Below, in pieces: positions 34,612 to 44,400 of a stretch of 64,000 nt of DNA. This stretch comes from Candidatus Melainabacteria bacterium. GTDB taxonomy: Bacteria; Cyanobacteriota; Vampirovibrionia; Obscuribacterales; Obscuribacteraceae. The position numbers and the translations under genes are program-made. Where the stretch lies: positions 47,563 through 111,562 of the forward strand of contig RXJR01000033.1 in NCBI GenBank assembly GCA_003963305.1. The letters are read 5' to 3'. The notes beneath the pieces are model-generated. The model saw only the letters and a list, made by a program, of their open reading frames with translations. It was not told the DNA's origin and made no database searches. Position 1 is the stretch's first letter. Each line of letters starts with the position of its first letter.

Positions 34612-35153
34612 GCCCATTGGATTTTTTGCAAGAGAATGCCAGAAGCTACCTTGAAAAGATACTGGCAATCCTCGATATAGAAGCCTCAGTCAATCAAGAA
34701 GAGATTGACGAGACAACTGTTTGTTACCGTATAGAGTGCAAACCAGATGATGCCAGAGTGTTGATCGGGAGAAACGGTCAGACCCTGGAAGCCTTGCAAT
34801 TCATCGTCAGACAGATGTGCAAGAGCCAGCAAACTGATCAGGGACCATTTGTCATTGACATTCTGGATTATCGTTCACGCAGAAAACGCACGCTGGAAGA
34901 GCAAGCCAAGAAGGGCGCGGTTGCTGTGTTGAATGGTGACACGGAAAAATTCGCGTTACAACCGATGTCACCATATGAGCGTCGTCTCGTACATCAGTAT
35001 TTGCAGGAGAACTTCGCCGATCTCGCATCGGAAAGCGAAGCAGAGGGCGCCGATCGTCATATCGTAATCAGCTTCAAGGGAATGCCGTCTGGTGCTGCCA
35101 GTGAAGAAGACGGCGAAGACGATTATTTCGAAGGCAGTTCTGAGGAAGCTTAA
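34608..35153 (+). CDS. khpB: KH-R3H RNA-binding protein KhpB (Jag)
   Basis: The 181-residue protein has a KH domain (ARVLIGRNGQTLEALQFIVRQM) followed by an R3H domain (RKRTLEEQAKKGA, MSPYERRLVHQYL). It lacks the N-terminal Jag_N segment and has an acidic tail. It binds RNA with KhpA in other bacteria and affects cell elongation. The ATGA overlap with yidC shows co-translation. Confidence 0.94.
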   Translation: MSPLDFLQENARSYLEKILAILDIEASVNQEEIDETTVCYRIECKPDDARVLIGRNGQTLEALQFIVRQMCKSQQTDQGPFVIDILDYRSRRKRTLEEQAKKGAVAVLNGDTEKFALQPMSPYERRLVHQYLQENFADLASESEAEGADRHIVISFKGMPSGAASEEDGEDDYFEGSSEEA

Positions 35154-35234
35154 TAGCTGCTCTGGCTGAGTTTTGTGGTTGATTTTCTGTAGTTGAGAGT
35201 CTGCGTCCCTGGAGCTCTTGACGCCATCACATCT

Positions 35235-35741
35235 CTAATTTTTTGGAATACCAAGGCTTTCAATTACCTCAACATGAGGAATTTTCAGCAGTTCTCTGGG
35301 GTCCAACAAGACTTTAGTAGAACGATTGCCGCCGCCTAGAATCGCCTCAGAAACGGCGAGGACAGCTGAGTCTATGTAAATTGGAATATCCGGTAAACCG
35401 AAAGGTGTTACGCCGCCAATTTGCATACCGGTTAGTTCTTTTGTCTGGTCGCCGGTCGCAAAGGAGCCTTTCTTTACACCCAGAAGTTTGCAGACTTTTC
35501 TGTTCACATCAACTTTAGTTGTTGCAAGAATGACGCAAGCGCAAAACTTCAGAGGGTCAGCTTTTCCAGCTACTACGATTGTATTTGCAGACTGTCCTTC
35601 TGAAAAACCATACTTTTCGCAGAACTGGGCTGTATCTGCGAAGTCAGGGTCGCATTCGAATATTTTGTAGACCAGCCCGAATTTTTGCAAAAATTCTTCG
35701 ACTGTAGGATGTAGCGCGGCAGCGGTGTTTGTCATCGTCAC
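35235..35741 (-). CDS. YbaK/EbsC-family aminoacyl-tRNA deacylase
   Basis: The 168-residue protein of the YbaK/ProX fold shows IVVAGKADPLKFCACVIL, TTKVDVNRKVCKLLG, and GGVTPFGLPDIPIYID, the usual editing-site segments. Such proteins hydrolyse mischarged tRNAs (Cys-tRNA-Pro or similar). The catalytic lysine region (TTKVDVNRK) is present. It stands alone and converges with khpB. Confidence 0.92.
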   Translation of the reverse strand: MTMTNTAAALHPTVEEFLQKFGLVYKIFECDPDFADTAQFCEKYGFSEGQSANTIVVAGKADPLKFCACVILATTKVDVNRKVCKLLGVKKGSFATGDQTKELTGMQIGGVTPFGLPDIPIYIDSAVLAVSEAILGGGNRSTKVLLDPRELLKIPHVEVIESLGIPKN

Positions 35742-35818
35742 ATTATAACTCGCGTTTTTGCGCTACCAAACATACTCTGGATAGGTTAAAGTCTGAGTTG
35801 GGGTATCTCTGAGGCGTA

Positions 35819-36976
35819 ATGGCGATTTTTAGACAAAGAGGCAATAGTTACACGGGATCACGTTTCCGACGGTTCTCGGCTCTGGCTGGATTTTTGATCG
35901 CGTTATCAGGCGCGAGCTTTTTTGTTGATGCACCATCAGCAGTGGCGCAAGATTATATTCGTCGCGATCCGTATGGTAATCCGCTGCCTCCTGAAGAGCA
36001 ACCGCGAAAAATTCAGGGTGGCGCGCAGTCGACTACGCTGCAGTCGGGTACAAACTCTACGACTCTGCAAACCGGCACAAACTCAACAACTTTGCAAACA
36101 GGCACAAATTCGACACTACTAGAAACTGGAACGAAATCGACTCTGCTTAATCTGGGCACGAACGCTACGAAGTTGGAAACTGGTACTGCGGGAACTCTCT
36201 TACAGACAGGGATCGAGCGAAAAATCGAGCCACAAAATGTCTTGGTTCTTTTGGATTGCTCGTCAACTATGAAGCTCTCTTTTGATGGAAGCCAGAACGC
36301 GCCAGATGAACGATTGATCGCTGCAAAGGCTGCGTTGAAGCACATTTTGCAGTCGACTCCGCCTGATGTGCGCATTGGATTGCGAGTTTTTGGAAATCGG
36401 CAGTATCGAAACGACGGAATGGATTGTAATCAAAGCTTTCTTCTCGAGCCTATAGGACTGCATAATCGAGGAGAGATGATGGCAAAAGCAGAGATTTTGA
36501 AAGCGAGTGGTTTAACGCCGCTGGAGTACGCACTTCGTCAGGCTCCAAGCGATTTCGAGGGGTTGGAAGGAACACGGCATATCATTCTGATTTCAGACGG
36601 AGCAGACACATGCAAAAAGGATCCGTGCGCCACTATTCGTAAGCTGCGCGAACTGGGATTCAAGATGCGTGTCGATGTGATAGGCGTCGACAAAAAGGCA
36701 AAAGCTGCAGAAGGTTGGCAGCTACAGTGCATCGCCCAGGAGTCGGGCGGCAAATATTTTGAGGCGGAAACAGCGGCAAAGATGGCAGATGCTGTCGGTC
36801 AGAGCATGCTTGAGGCGATATCGCGAAATGCTGCAGATCAAAAAGTTGCCGGGCAAGTTGTGCCGAAGCCGCAAGCCTTGCAAGCGTCACCAGCAGCTGC
36901 GCTTGATGTTCCACGATCCCAAAAAGCTAAGTCGGAACCTAGTCTAAAATCACCGCCGAAATCTAAGCAGAAATAA
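35819..36976 (+). CDS. Secreted VWA-domain protein with nonapeptide repeats
   Basis: The 385-residue protein has a signal peptide (ALAGFLIALSGASFFVDAPSAVAQ). Residues about 75-137 are seven tandem copies of a nine-residue unit of the form STTLQTGTN (later copies STLLETGTK, ATKLETGTA). A von Willebrand factor A domain follows, with metal site DCSSTM near residue 145 and SDGADTC. The tail is Lys/Pro-rich. VWA domains mediate metal-dependent adhesion or complex assembly. The repeats could form a short beta-solenoid or a stalk. Confidence 0.85.
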   Translation: MAIFRQRGNSYTGSRFRRFSALAGFLIALSGASFFVDAPSAVAQDYIRRDPYGNPLPPEEQPRKIQGGAQSTTLQSGTNSTTLQTGTNSTTLQTGTNSTLLETGTKSTLLNLGTNATKLETGTAGTLLQTGIERKIEPQNVLVLLDCSSTMKLSFDGSQNAPDERLIAAKAALKHILQSTPPDVRIGLRVFGNRQYRNDGMDCNQSFLLEPIGLHNRGEMMAKAEILKASGLTPLEYALRQAPSDFEGLEGTRHIILISDGADTCKKDPCATIRKLRELGFKMRVDVIGVDKKAKAAEGWQLQCIAQESGGKYFEAETAAKMADAVGQSMLEAISRNAADQKVAGQVVPKPQALQASPAAALDVPRSQKAKSEPSLKSPPKSKQK

Positions 36977-37048
36977 GTTATAGGCGTCAGCGCGCGTGAT
37001 TCCTGGTCGATGAGCCCATTTCTCAACAGAATCTCAGCGTATACGATG

Positions 37049-37092
37049 TTGACTTGACATCTGTGGTCTATAGCGTATACCATATGGTATAC
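37049..37092 (+). promoter_or_regulatory. Toxin-antitoxin promoter with palindromic operator
   Basis: TTGACA at 37054-37059 and TATACC at 37076-37081 are spaced 16 bases apart. The perfect palindrome GTATACCATATGGTATAC (37075-37092) overlaps the -10, and a further GCGTATAC copy lies upstream at 37038. This is the expected layout for autorepression by the antitoxin. Confidence 0.75.
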
Positions 37093-37116
37093 AGATAATG
37101 GAGTGAGGTTGACGAG

Positions 37117-37392
37117 ATGGTCACAGCAGCGAAGACAAAAACAGCACAAAGGACCGTCAAAGCTTTTGATGCAGACATCGCCTGGATTAATGAAGAAGCG
37201 AAGGTACGAGGTTGCGTAGCTGCAGAGGTGATCCATGATTTGTGCGAGAAGGCTCGCCGCCAGAGTTACCTGCAAGACTTGAGCGAATCATTTGACGCAC
37301 TCAGCCAGGAGTCGGAATTGAATTCAGCCTTCAAGGCGGAAAACGCAGAGTGGGATGCTACCCTCTCAGACGGTTTAAACGATGCCACTTAG
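37117..37392 (+). CDS. Antitoxin partner of MazF-like toxin
   Basis: The 91-residue protein is rich in charged residues. The N-terminal half (AQRTVKAFDADIAWINEEAKVRG) could be a small DNA-binding domain, and the acidic C-terminal half would wrap the toxin. No antitoxin family is recognised with confidence. Assignment rests on its place directly before the toxin with an 11-base overlap, and on the palindromic operator upstream. Confidence 0.75.
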   Translation: MVTAAKTKTAQRTVKAFDADIAWINEEAKVRGCVAAEVIHDLCEKARRQSYLQDLSESFDALSQESELNSAFKAENAEWDATLSDGLNDAT

Positions 37393-37729
37393 AGGCGAAG
37401 TCTGGACGGTCAATTTGAATCCAACACAGGGGCACGAACAAGCCAAAGAGCGCCCTTGTGTTGTTCTCAGTAACGACGTCATGAACACGCGCATGGGTTT
37501 GAGTATAGTCGTGCCACTAACAGGCACGCCACACTACTTGAAATCAGGTCGGCTTTCACCTGCTTTGGTGGCGATTTTTGCACCCGAAGGCGGCTGCACC
37601 AAAGATAGCTATGCAATGGCGTACCAGGTGAGAACAGTCGACCACAGCCGGTTTAGAACTCAACTTGGTAAGCTTTCGCGCGGCACTTTGGAGAAGATAG
37701 TCTACTCGGTCAAGCAAATCATCGAATAG
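37382..37729 (+). CDS. MazF/PemK-family endoribonuclease toxin
   Basis: The 115-residue protein has the family start RGEVWTVNLNPTQGHEQAKERPCVVLSND and the core SIVVPLTGTP and YQVRTVDHSRF. Its Arg near residue 4 (in RGEVW) and the central Thr are the expected catalytic area. It cleaves RNA in the cytoplasm and slows growth unless bound by the antitoxin. The pair overlaps by 11 bases. Confidence 0.93.
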   Translation: MPLRGEVWTVNLNPTQGHEQAKERPCVVLSNDVMNTRMGLSIVVPLTGTPHYLKSGRLSPALVAIFAPEGGCTKDSYAMAYQVRTVDHSRFRTQLGKLSRGTLEKIVYSVKQIIE

Positions 37730-37732
37730 TGG

Positions 37733-38689
37733 TTACTTGCCAGGCTCGCACCATTCCAGACACGTAGCTCTTCCAAACTTGTGACTGAAATAATCGCGTG
37801 TTCCAAGCAATTCTGCTCTCAACTTTTTTCGTCCTTCGTCACCGCGAAACGGCAGCACGAGCGCGTGTCTGGCTACATGCGTAAGCATGTTGAATGTTGC
37901 TGGTAAGGCCGCCGCGCCTTTCAAATATGTGTTGAAAAACAAAAAGCGATTGCGAATGTAGTAGTAGGAACGCCAGTGTTTGCGCGAGTCTTGCGTAGAT
38001 GCTGATCCAAGATGCTCGATGAATGCATCTGGAACGAACAGACATTTCCAGCCCTTTAGATTTATGCGGTGGCACAACTCTGTGTCTTCGAAGTACAGAA
38101 AATAGCGTTCGTCGAATAATCCGACTGCGCCCAGAGTTGTCGCGCGCAGCAACAAGTTCGAGCCATGCAACCAATCACAGTAGACAGGCTCTGCCACCGG
38201 CTGCGAAACCACTTTTGTTTTGGCGCTGCGAAAATTGATAGTGCCGCGGCTGGCCTCTATGTGTTTTTCCTGCGCAGTCAGGGAATCCACCACGGCTCCG
38301 CCAAGTGCGCCAGCTTTTTGATCAGTTTTAGCTTGTTCGACGAGAATCCCCAACGAATCCGGAGCCACTTTCGCATCGTTGTTGATCAACCAGATAAAGT
38401 CCGCTCCATTGGCGAGACAATATTCCATGCCGCGGTTGCAACCACCCGCAAAACCGAAATTTTCCGTTAGACGCAGAAGCGTCACCTCGGGAAACTCTTT
38501 CGCCAGCTTTTCACCGTCGTGTTCGTCCGATCCGTTGTCAACTAGCAGGACCTTGTAATTCTGGTATGTGAGCTTTTGCACAGAATCCAGGCATGCCCGT
38601 GTGAAATTTAAGCCACGCCAGTGCAGGACCAGAATCCACACCAACGGTTGCGCTAATTTATAGTCTGCGTCTTCCACTTTTTTCGCCAT
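37733..38689 (-). CDS. Family 2 glycosyltransferase (rhamnosyltransferase-like)
   Basis: The ATG at 38689 gives 318 residues. GT-A motifs: VLHWRGLNFTRACLDSV, LVDNGSDE, LINNDAKVAP (metal and nucleotide-sugar site) and GLFDERYFLYFEDTELCHR, the acceptor-side segment typical of polysaccharide GT2 enzymes. It transfers a sugar onto a surface glycan or lipid at the inner face of the membrane. It is alone, with no polysaccharide cluster next to it. Confidence 0.92.
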   Translation of the reverse strand: MAKKVEDADYKLAQPLVWILVLHWRGLNFTRACLDSVQKLTYQNYKVLLVDNGSDEHDGEKLAKEFPEVTLLRLTENFGFAGGCNRGMEYCLANGADFIWLINNDAKVAPDSLGILVEQAKTDQKAGALGGAVVDSLTAQEKHIEASRGTINFRSAKTKVVSQPVAEPVYCDWLHGSNLLLRATTLGAVGLFDERYFLYFEDTELCHRINLKGWKCLFVPDAFIEHLGSASTQDSRKHWRSYYYIRNRFLFFNTYLKGAAALPATFNMLTHVARHALVLPFRGDEGRKKLRAELLGTRDYFSHKFGRATCLEWCEPGK

Positions 38690-38748
38690 GAACCCACGGT
38701 AATAGCTGAGGCTTGCTAATATTAGAGGAAGTCGCAGGAGGATTGATT

Positions 38749-39195
38749 GTGGCCACTGATGATGCTTCAAATTTAGAATCCAACCAGGGCGCTGCCGCAC
38801 CAAAGGCGGCCGAGCCGATACAACGCGGCTCAGGTATGGGCAACTTCTTCAAGGCGCTCAAGCACATCAATGAAGCTTCGGTCGCTGAGAACGTCAAGCA
38901 ACGTTTCTCCGACTACGTGACGATTGCCCTGGTAGTTCTCTGCATTCTCAGCCTGGTTATGGCTGTTTCGGTACCGGTTCCTCCAGGTATCAAGCTCTTG
39001 CCGCTGCTTTTCACAGTCGGCGCTGTTGTTTTCTACATCATCAATCGTCTGGGAATTATGATCAGCTTGACCGCACGTCAAGCTCTGATTGTCTGGCAGA
39101 TTCTCGTAGCAGGATTCTGGCTCGGTGTTACCAGCGCGATGCTGGTTATGCTCGCTTGTTTCTATTTCGTGTCGCAGGGAACCGGCGGATTATAG
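38749..39195 (+). CDS. Small integral membrane protein of unknown function
   Basis: GTG 38749 is chosen because AGGAGG lies eight bases upstream; the protein is then 148 residues. The first 65 residues are soluble, followed by about three membrane helices (IALVVLCILSLVMAVSV, LLPLLFTVGAVVFYIINRLG, ILVAGFWLGVTSAMLVMLACF). No family is recognised. It is 3 bases from the following solute-binding protein gene, so they are probably one transcript. Confidence 0.7.
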   Translation: MATDDASNLESNQGAAAPKAAEPIQRGSGMGNFFKALKHINEASVAENVKQRFSDYVTIALVVLCILSLVMAVSVPVPPGIKLLPLLFTVGAVVFYIINRLGIMISLTARQALIVWQILVAGFWLGVTSAMLVMLACFYFVSQGTGGL

Positions 39196-39198
39196 TTT

Positions 39199-40815
39199 TT
39201 GCTCAAGTTCAATAAGGCGGTGAAACGCGCAGCTGAAAGCGCGAGTCGTCGCGGAATCCACTTTTTCTGTGCTCTGGTTGTGCTGGCAGGCTGCTCCAGC
39301 TCTGTTTCGAGGCGCCATAGCAGTCAAGACCAGATTGTCGCGGGTATGACCCTGGAGCCAATGGGATTTTATCCTCTGAGGGCGCTCGATTCTGGTTCTT
39401 ATTACGCTCAGACGCTTGTCTACGAAGGCTTGGTGCGCTACGGTTCGGATTTGAATGTGGTGCCGGCGATTGCAAAGACTTTTGCGATTTCGCCAGATGG
39501 ATTGACGTACACATTCGAATTGCGTCCCGATGTGAAATTCAGTGATGGCTCTCCACTGACTTTTGCTGATATCAGTGCGTCTTTTAAGCTCGCTCAGTCG
39601 AAGTTGTCACCATTCAGAAGCGATTATGAGGCGATTGAGAGAATTGAACTTCAAAGCCCCTCAAAGCTCATTCTGCATTTGAATAAACGCAGTGCTCCGC
39701 TGCTTTCTCGATTGGTTGAGTTGCGCATTTTGCCGGAGAAAATAACATCCGCCAGAGATCATGGGAAAAATGCGTTGAGCAGAAATCCCGTTGGTAGTGG
39801 ACCTTTTCGATTGCTGCGCTGGGAGTCTGGTCTCGAACTCGTTTTCGAGCCAAATCCGTTTTACTGGGGTGTGAAACCTGATTACAAGCAGCTGGTCTGG
39901 CGTGTGGTGCCTGATAAAACGCTTATGGCAATGGCATTGAGCCGCGGTGAGCTGGACGTTGCGGCACTTGATCCGACCAGTTGGAAAGTCATCAGGGATG
40001 GTGCCAGAGGCACAATCGAACTCGATCGATTTCCAGGTTCGCGGACGTTATATCTCGGTTTCAATACGGTCAAAAAACCGTTCAATAATGTACTTGTACG
40101 TCAGGCGATGGCTGAGGCGATCAATCGTACCGAACTTGCCAACGCCCTTTATTCCGGCTTCGCTGTCGTTCCCCGCAGCGACGTTTCTGTGGGTAGTTGG
40201 GCCTACAACGCATCAGCGAAACTGTGGCCGTTCGATTTAGAAAGTGCTCGCAAAAATTTGGAAGCAGCCGGATATAAATTTATCGGACGCAACTGGAAAT
40301 CTACGTCTGACGATCAACTGCTGGCCTTCAGAATACTGACCATTCGCGATTATCAAGACGTCGCACAAGTGGTGTCTGATGATTTAAAAAGCCTGGATGT
40401 TCCCAGTGAAGTGCAGGTGGTTGAGTATTCGACTCTGCGCCAACGTTATCTGCAAAAAGGCGATTTTGAAGCGATTCTCTGGAGCCGCTCATCAGGTCCA
40501 GACCCCGAGTGTTCCCTGGTCTGGAGCAAGGATGGAGCCATGAATTACTCCAAATTTGCAAACACAAAAATAGAGTCACTGCTTGCCGAAGGCAGGCTTG
40601 TGACCGATAAAGTTGCTCGCGCAAACGTCTACAAAGAAATTCAGGGCATTCTCGCTAAGGAGCTGCCCTGGGTATTCTTGATACAACCTGACTTGCTTGT
40701 GGCGCATTCGGTGAATGTGGGAAACATCAAGCAAGCCAATCAAAATTTGACCGGCTTGCCTTGGGATAACCCACTATTCAACGCCGCCAGTTGGAAGCGC
40801 ATCGACCAAAACTAA
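39199..40815 (+). CDS. Family 5 solute-binding lipoprotein (peptide/nickel type)
   Basis: The 538-residue protein starts at TTG. A lipoprotein signal with a lipobox VLAGCSS is seen near residue 30. The SBP_bac_5 body is complete: PLRALDSGSYYAQTLVYEGLVRY, YTFELRPDVKFSDGSPLTFADI, NPVGSGPFRL and LYLGFNTVKKPFNNVLVRQAMAEAI. It binds oligopeptides, nickel chelates or opine-like ligands outside the membrane for an ABC importer. No permease or ATPase genes are adjacent, so its partner is elsewhere. Confidence 0.9.
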   Translation: MLKFNKAVKRAAESASRRGIHFFCALVVLAGCSSSVSRRHSSQDQIVAGMTLEPMGFYPLRALDSGSYYAQTLVYEGLVRYGSDLNVVPAIAKTFAISPDGLTYTFELRPDVKFSDGSPLTFADISASFKLAQSKLSPFRSDYEAIERIELQSPSKLILHLNKRSAPLLSRLVELRILPEKITSARDHGKNALSRNPVGSGPFRLLRWESGLELVFEPNPFYWGVKPDYKQLVWRVVPDKTLMAMALSRGELDVAALDPTSWKVIRDGARGTIELDRFPGSRTLYLGFNTVKKPFNNVLVRQAMAEAINRTELANALYSGFAVVPRSDVSVGSWAYNASAKLWPFDLESARKNLEAAGYKFIGRNWKSTSDDQLLAFRILTIRDYQDVAQVVSDDLKSLDVPSEVQVVEYSTLRQRYLQKGDFEAILWSRSSGPDPECSLVWSKDGAMNYSKFANTKIESLLAEGRLVTDKVARANVYKEIQGILAKELPWVFLIQPDLLVAHSVNVGNIKQANQNLTGLPWDNPLFNAASWKRIDQN

Positions 40816-40836
40816 CAAGTTTGCAATCCGGTTGGA

Positions 40837-41091
40837 TTACTTGCCAGTTGTGGTTGTGGTAGTAACGGTAATGCCAGCGATGTTGGCTCCTGGGCAAATT
40901 GGTGTATTGCCGAGGTGCTCTCTATACCAACGAAGCGCTTCAGCCATTTTGTGAATGGCATGTCTGCGTGCCGAAGGAATTGAGTAGCTTGGTGGTGCCA
41001 AGTGGAAGTAACGTCCTTCATCTCCACAAGCTTGTGCAAAAGCTGGTGAAGCCATCGATAGCGCTGCAAGGACAAGAAGTGCTTGTCTCAT
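40837..41091 (-). CDS. Small secreted protein
   Basis: The 84-residue protein starts at ATG 41091 after AAGGAG. It has a signal peptide (MRQALLVLAALSMASPAFA) and a mature part with two cysteines (ACGDEG; TPICPG) that could form a disulfide, and it ends in a run of threonines (TVTTTTTTG). No family is recognised. It lies tail to tail with the solute-binding protein gene. Confidence 0.65.
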   Translation of the reverse strand: MRQALLVLAALSMASPAFAQACGDEGRYFHLAPPSYSIPSARRHAIHKMAEALRWYREHLGNTPICPGANIAGITVTTTTTTGK

Positions 41092-41455
41092 TAACTCTGC
41101 TCCTTTCTGAGGTTCGCCTGTACCATGATCAATGGTTTTAGTATTGGTCGTGGCCGAGCCCTGAAAGTTCCTTATTTGCATAAAGAACTCCTGGTCATTG
41201 TACTATTCCACGGGTTGCCCCAAAAATGTCAAGAAATCGAATGTATAACACTTATCGCTGAAGGACAAATACCCTGGCTTGTTTTAGGACTTTACAAAAT
41301 TAATCTACGAATTTTTCGACCAATCTTGTCAACCCCTTTGCCTTTCAAGTAGCCTGTTGACGGGTTTTCAAGTAGAATCTTTAAATCTGGGAGTTTTCCG
41401 AATATAGTCTGTGCGTTTTCGCCGGGCTACATCACATCATCAATAAGGCTTCATT
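41092..41455. other. Intergenic region upstream of the giant helicase gene
   Basis: No gene is seen in 364 bases. A short repeat TTCAAGTAG occurs at about 41345 and 41370, and TTGACG lies between the copies. A clear promoter could not be assigned. Confidence 0.4.
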
Positions 41456-44400
41456 GTGCCGCCCAAGGGACACAAACCCGCACCTCAACCCAGTCGTACT
41501 TCTTCGCCACAGCCGGCGGATTGTCGTGACGCGCTGCAATGGTTCGTGGATAGTGTCGGACTTTATCAGACATCCGCCAGGGGGCTGATTGCTACTGACT
41601 TCTCGGAGGAGTGCGAGTCGCTTCTCGAGGCAGCCATCATCAATTTAAAATCGCGTGGAATCAACCCGGTTGTCATCGCCGGTGATGCCCTTTACCGGCA
41701 GGGTGAATTTCTCTGGGAGCAGGCCGTACAGCACACCAGGTTTGGCAGACCGCTGGCCAGTCAGTTCGAATTGGATATGACCGGTGCCGATGTTTTGATT
41801 CTGCGGAACGTCGAGGCACCAGAGACAGCACACCACCTCTGGTATCTCTATCACCACGTTTTTTATCCCCGTGCACTGGCTGGAAAGCCTTTGCTGATGA
41901 CAAGCCCGCTCACCCTGGATGAACTCCATAAATATGGTGCCGCTTGCGACGATTTTGAATTTGCAGGACGCAAAGTTACATGGCAAAAGCTTGCCTGGTT
42001 GATGGAAGCAACATCTCTTGACCTGGCTCATTATCGGACGTTGAAAGACGAAGCACTGCCTCCGATGCTCAAGGCAGAGCATGTATTACTGAATGCACTG
42101 AAAGAGCGTGGACTGGCAGTGCAACCGCAGCATGTCCTCGGTGACTACATGCTCGACATGGCTATGATCGATCGCGATCGCAAGCTTGATATTGAATGTG
42201 ATGTTCTGACGAGTCTGGATTCAACTGGTGCCAATGCCTGGCAAGCGAAGAAGAATTTGCTTTTGCTGAGCGATGGTTGGAAGGTCTTGAAGTTTACGAC
42301 TGCCGAGATTATCAGCAACACTCACGCCTGCGTAGACGTAGTGGAAGAAGTGTGGACACAGGGAAGGAAACGTTCTTCAATCGGCAGGCTGCTTTCAGGG
42401 CAAGCTGCTGCAAGTGTTCCTGAACTGCCTGTCGATGATGACGTTCAACGCCTCGTCATCACTCATGGTGCGGGTCCATGTGCGGTGGAAGGTGGTGCGG
42501 GCACCGGCAAGAGCAGTTGCATAATTCATCGAGTCGCTTATCTGCTTGCCCAGGGGATAAATCCCGATCGCATTCTTGTCATATCTCATTCGCAAGATAC
42601 GGTTAAGTCGCTCAAGAGTGCTGTGGAAGCGATATCGGATCGGCAAGCGGCACAGCGCGTCTCCTTTCATTCCTGGCATGATCTTGGACTCAAGATTTTG
42701 AAGGAAAACTTGAGCGCCGTGAAAAGAAAACCGCCTTTGAAGGTCGAGTCTAATCCGCAGAAAGTCATTCAGAGATTACTGACAAAACACAAAAAAGACC
42801 TTGATCCGGTTACGCTGGAGCTCTCAGAAGAACTTGATGAATTCACGATTGCGTCTTTGATTTCGCTGTACAAGGCCAATTTGATTACGCCCAAGCACTT
42901 GAAAGAGAGAAGCAAAAGCGATGTCGATGAACTGGTTTCAAAAGTCTTTCAGGGTTATGAAGATCAGCTGCAAAAGATCAATCGCATTGATAAGGATGAC
43001 ATGGTTTCTCTGGCTGCTCATGCCCTTGTAGATCAGGTCGATTTGCGAACAAAATATCAAAACCAGTACGATTACGTACTGGTGGATGAGTATCAGGATG
43101 CCACTGCGGCTGGTGATCTTATGGCGCGTATCCTGGCGGCTCCGCAAGACAATTTATATCTCACAGGTGATGAAGACGAGGCCATTTACGAGAGCAAAGG
43201 AGGCTTGCCGCGCTTGATGGCAGACGTTTCGCTACGCATGCCGAATGCTCGTTGTTATATTCTGGAAAAAAATTGGCGGTGTCACCCGGCAATCGTTGAT
43301 CACACGCGTCAGTTGATAGCGAACTTGAGTCGGCGCCGCGTCCAGAAAGACATGACTTCCGGTTGGGGAGCGGCTCCGACGACTGCCATCATCGGACCGC
43401 AATTTTCGGAAAGCGAAGAAGCTGAGGCGGAATGGGTCGCAGATGAGATTTCCATTTTGATTGACAGCGGTCGCAATCCGCAGGAGATAGCCGTTCTCTA
43501 TCGCTATCACCGCTACGGCATCATTATCGAGGAGGCTCTTTCGCGTCGGAATATCCGTTGCGTTACGTCGCATCCGGAAGCGGGTTTGGTGCCAGACGAA
43601 GTCGGCGACGTCATGGCTTTCTTGAAATTGGTAATGGATCCTGATGGACCAAAAGCGCGTGAGTCGTTCGAACGCGTTTGTCAATTGCGTGTCAAAGAAG
43701 TCGACCCGAAGTTGTCTTCGACAATAGCCAGTTTTGCCGAGGCCAACAACCTTTCTTATCTGAAGGCGGTTGAAATTTATTCAGAGGCTGTAGCCGAGCA
43801 ATCGTGTCTTGATCTGTCTCAACTGGTGCGGATTATTCGTACGATGCATCAGGAAAATTGTGCTCCAGCCGAGACGATATCGTTGCTGAAACGGACGCAG
43901 CGGCTGAGTGATTACTATCGGGCGGTGAAAGTTCCTCCTGGCGTCAATTATGAACCGCTTCGGAAATTGACAGCACTGGAAGAAGAGGCGCGCAATTACA
44001 AAACTGTCGCGGAATTCGTCAAGGCTCAAACGGCAACTCCGGCGCGGGGCTCCACGTCAGCGGGCTTTGATTCGGATCACGTGGTGCACATACTTACTCT
44101 GCACGAGGCGAAGGGCAAGGAGTTTGCCGTGTCGTTTCTGGTCGGATTGGCGGAAGGATTGTTTCCCGCAGACAGCGCTATGGATCTGGAGGAGGAAAGG
44201 CGCCTTTGCTATGTCGGAATGACTCGTGCGAAGGAGCTCTTGTACTTGTCATTTCCATCAATATTCAACAATGTTGGACTTCAACCATCGTCATTCCTTG
44301 TAGAGGCGCGACTGATGGCGCAACAGCCGATGCATATTCCGGCACCGACTTTGCCGCCTGCCGCACCACAGGCGGTGACTCAGCCGCCGCCCGCGCCCGC

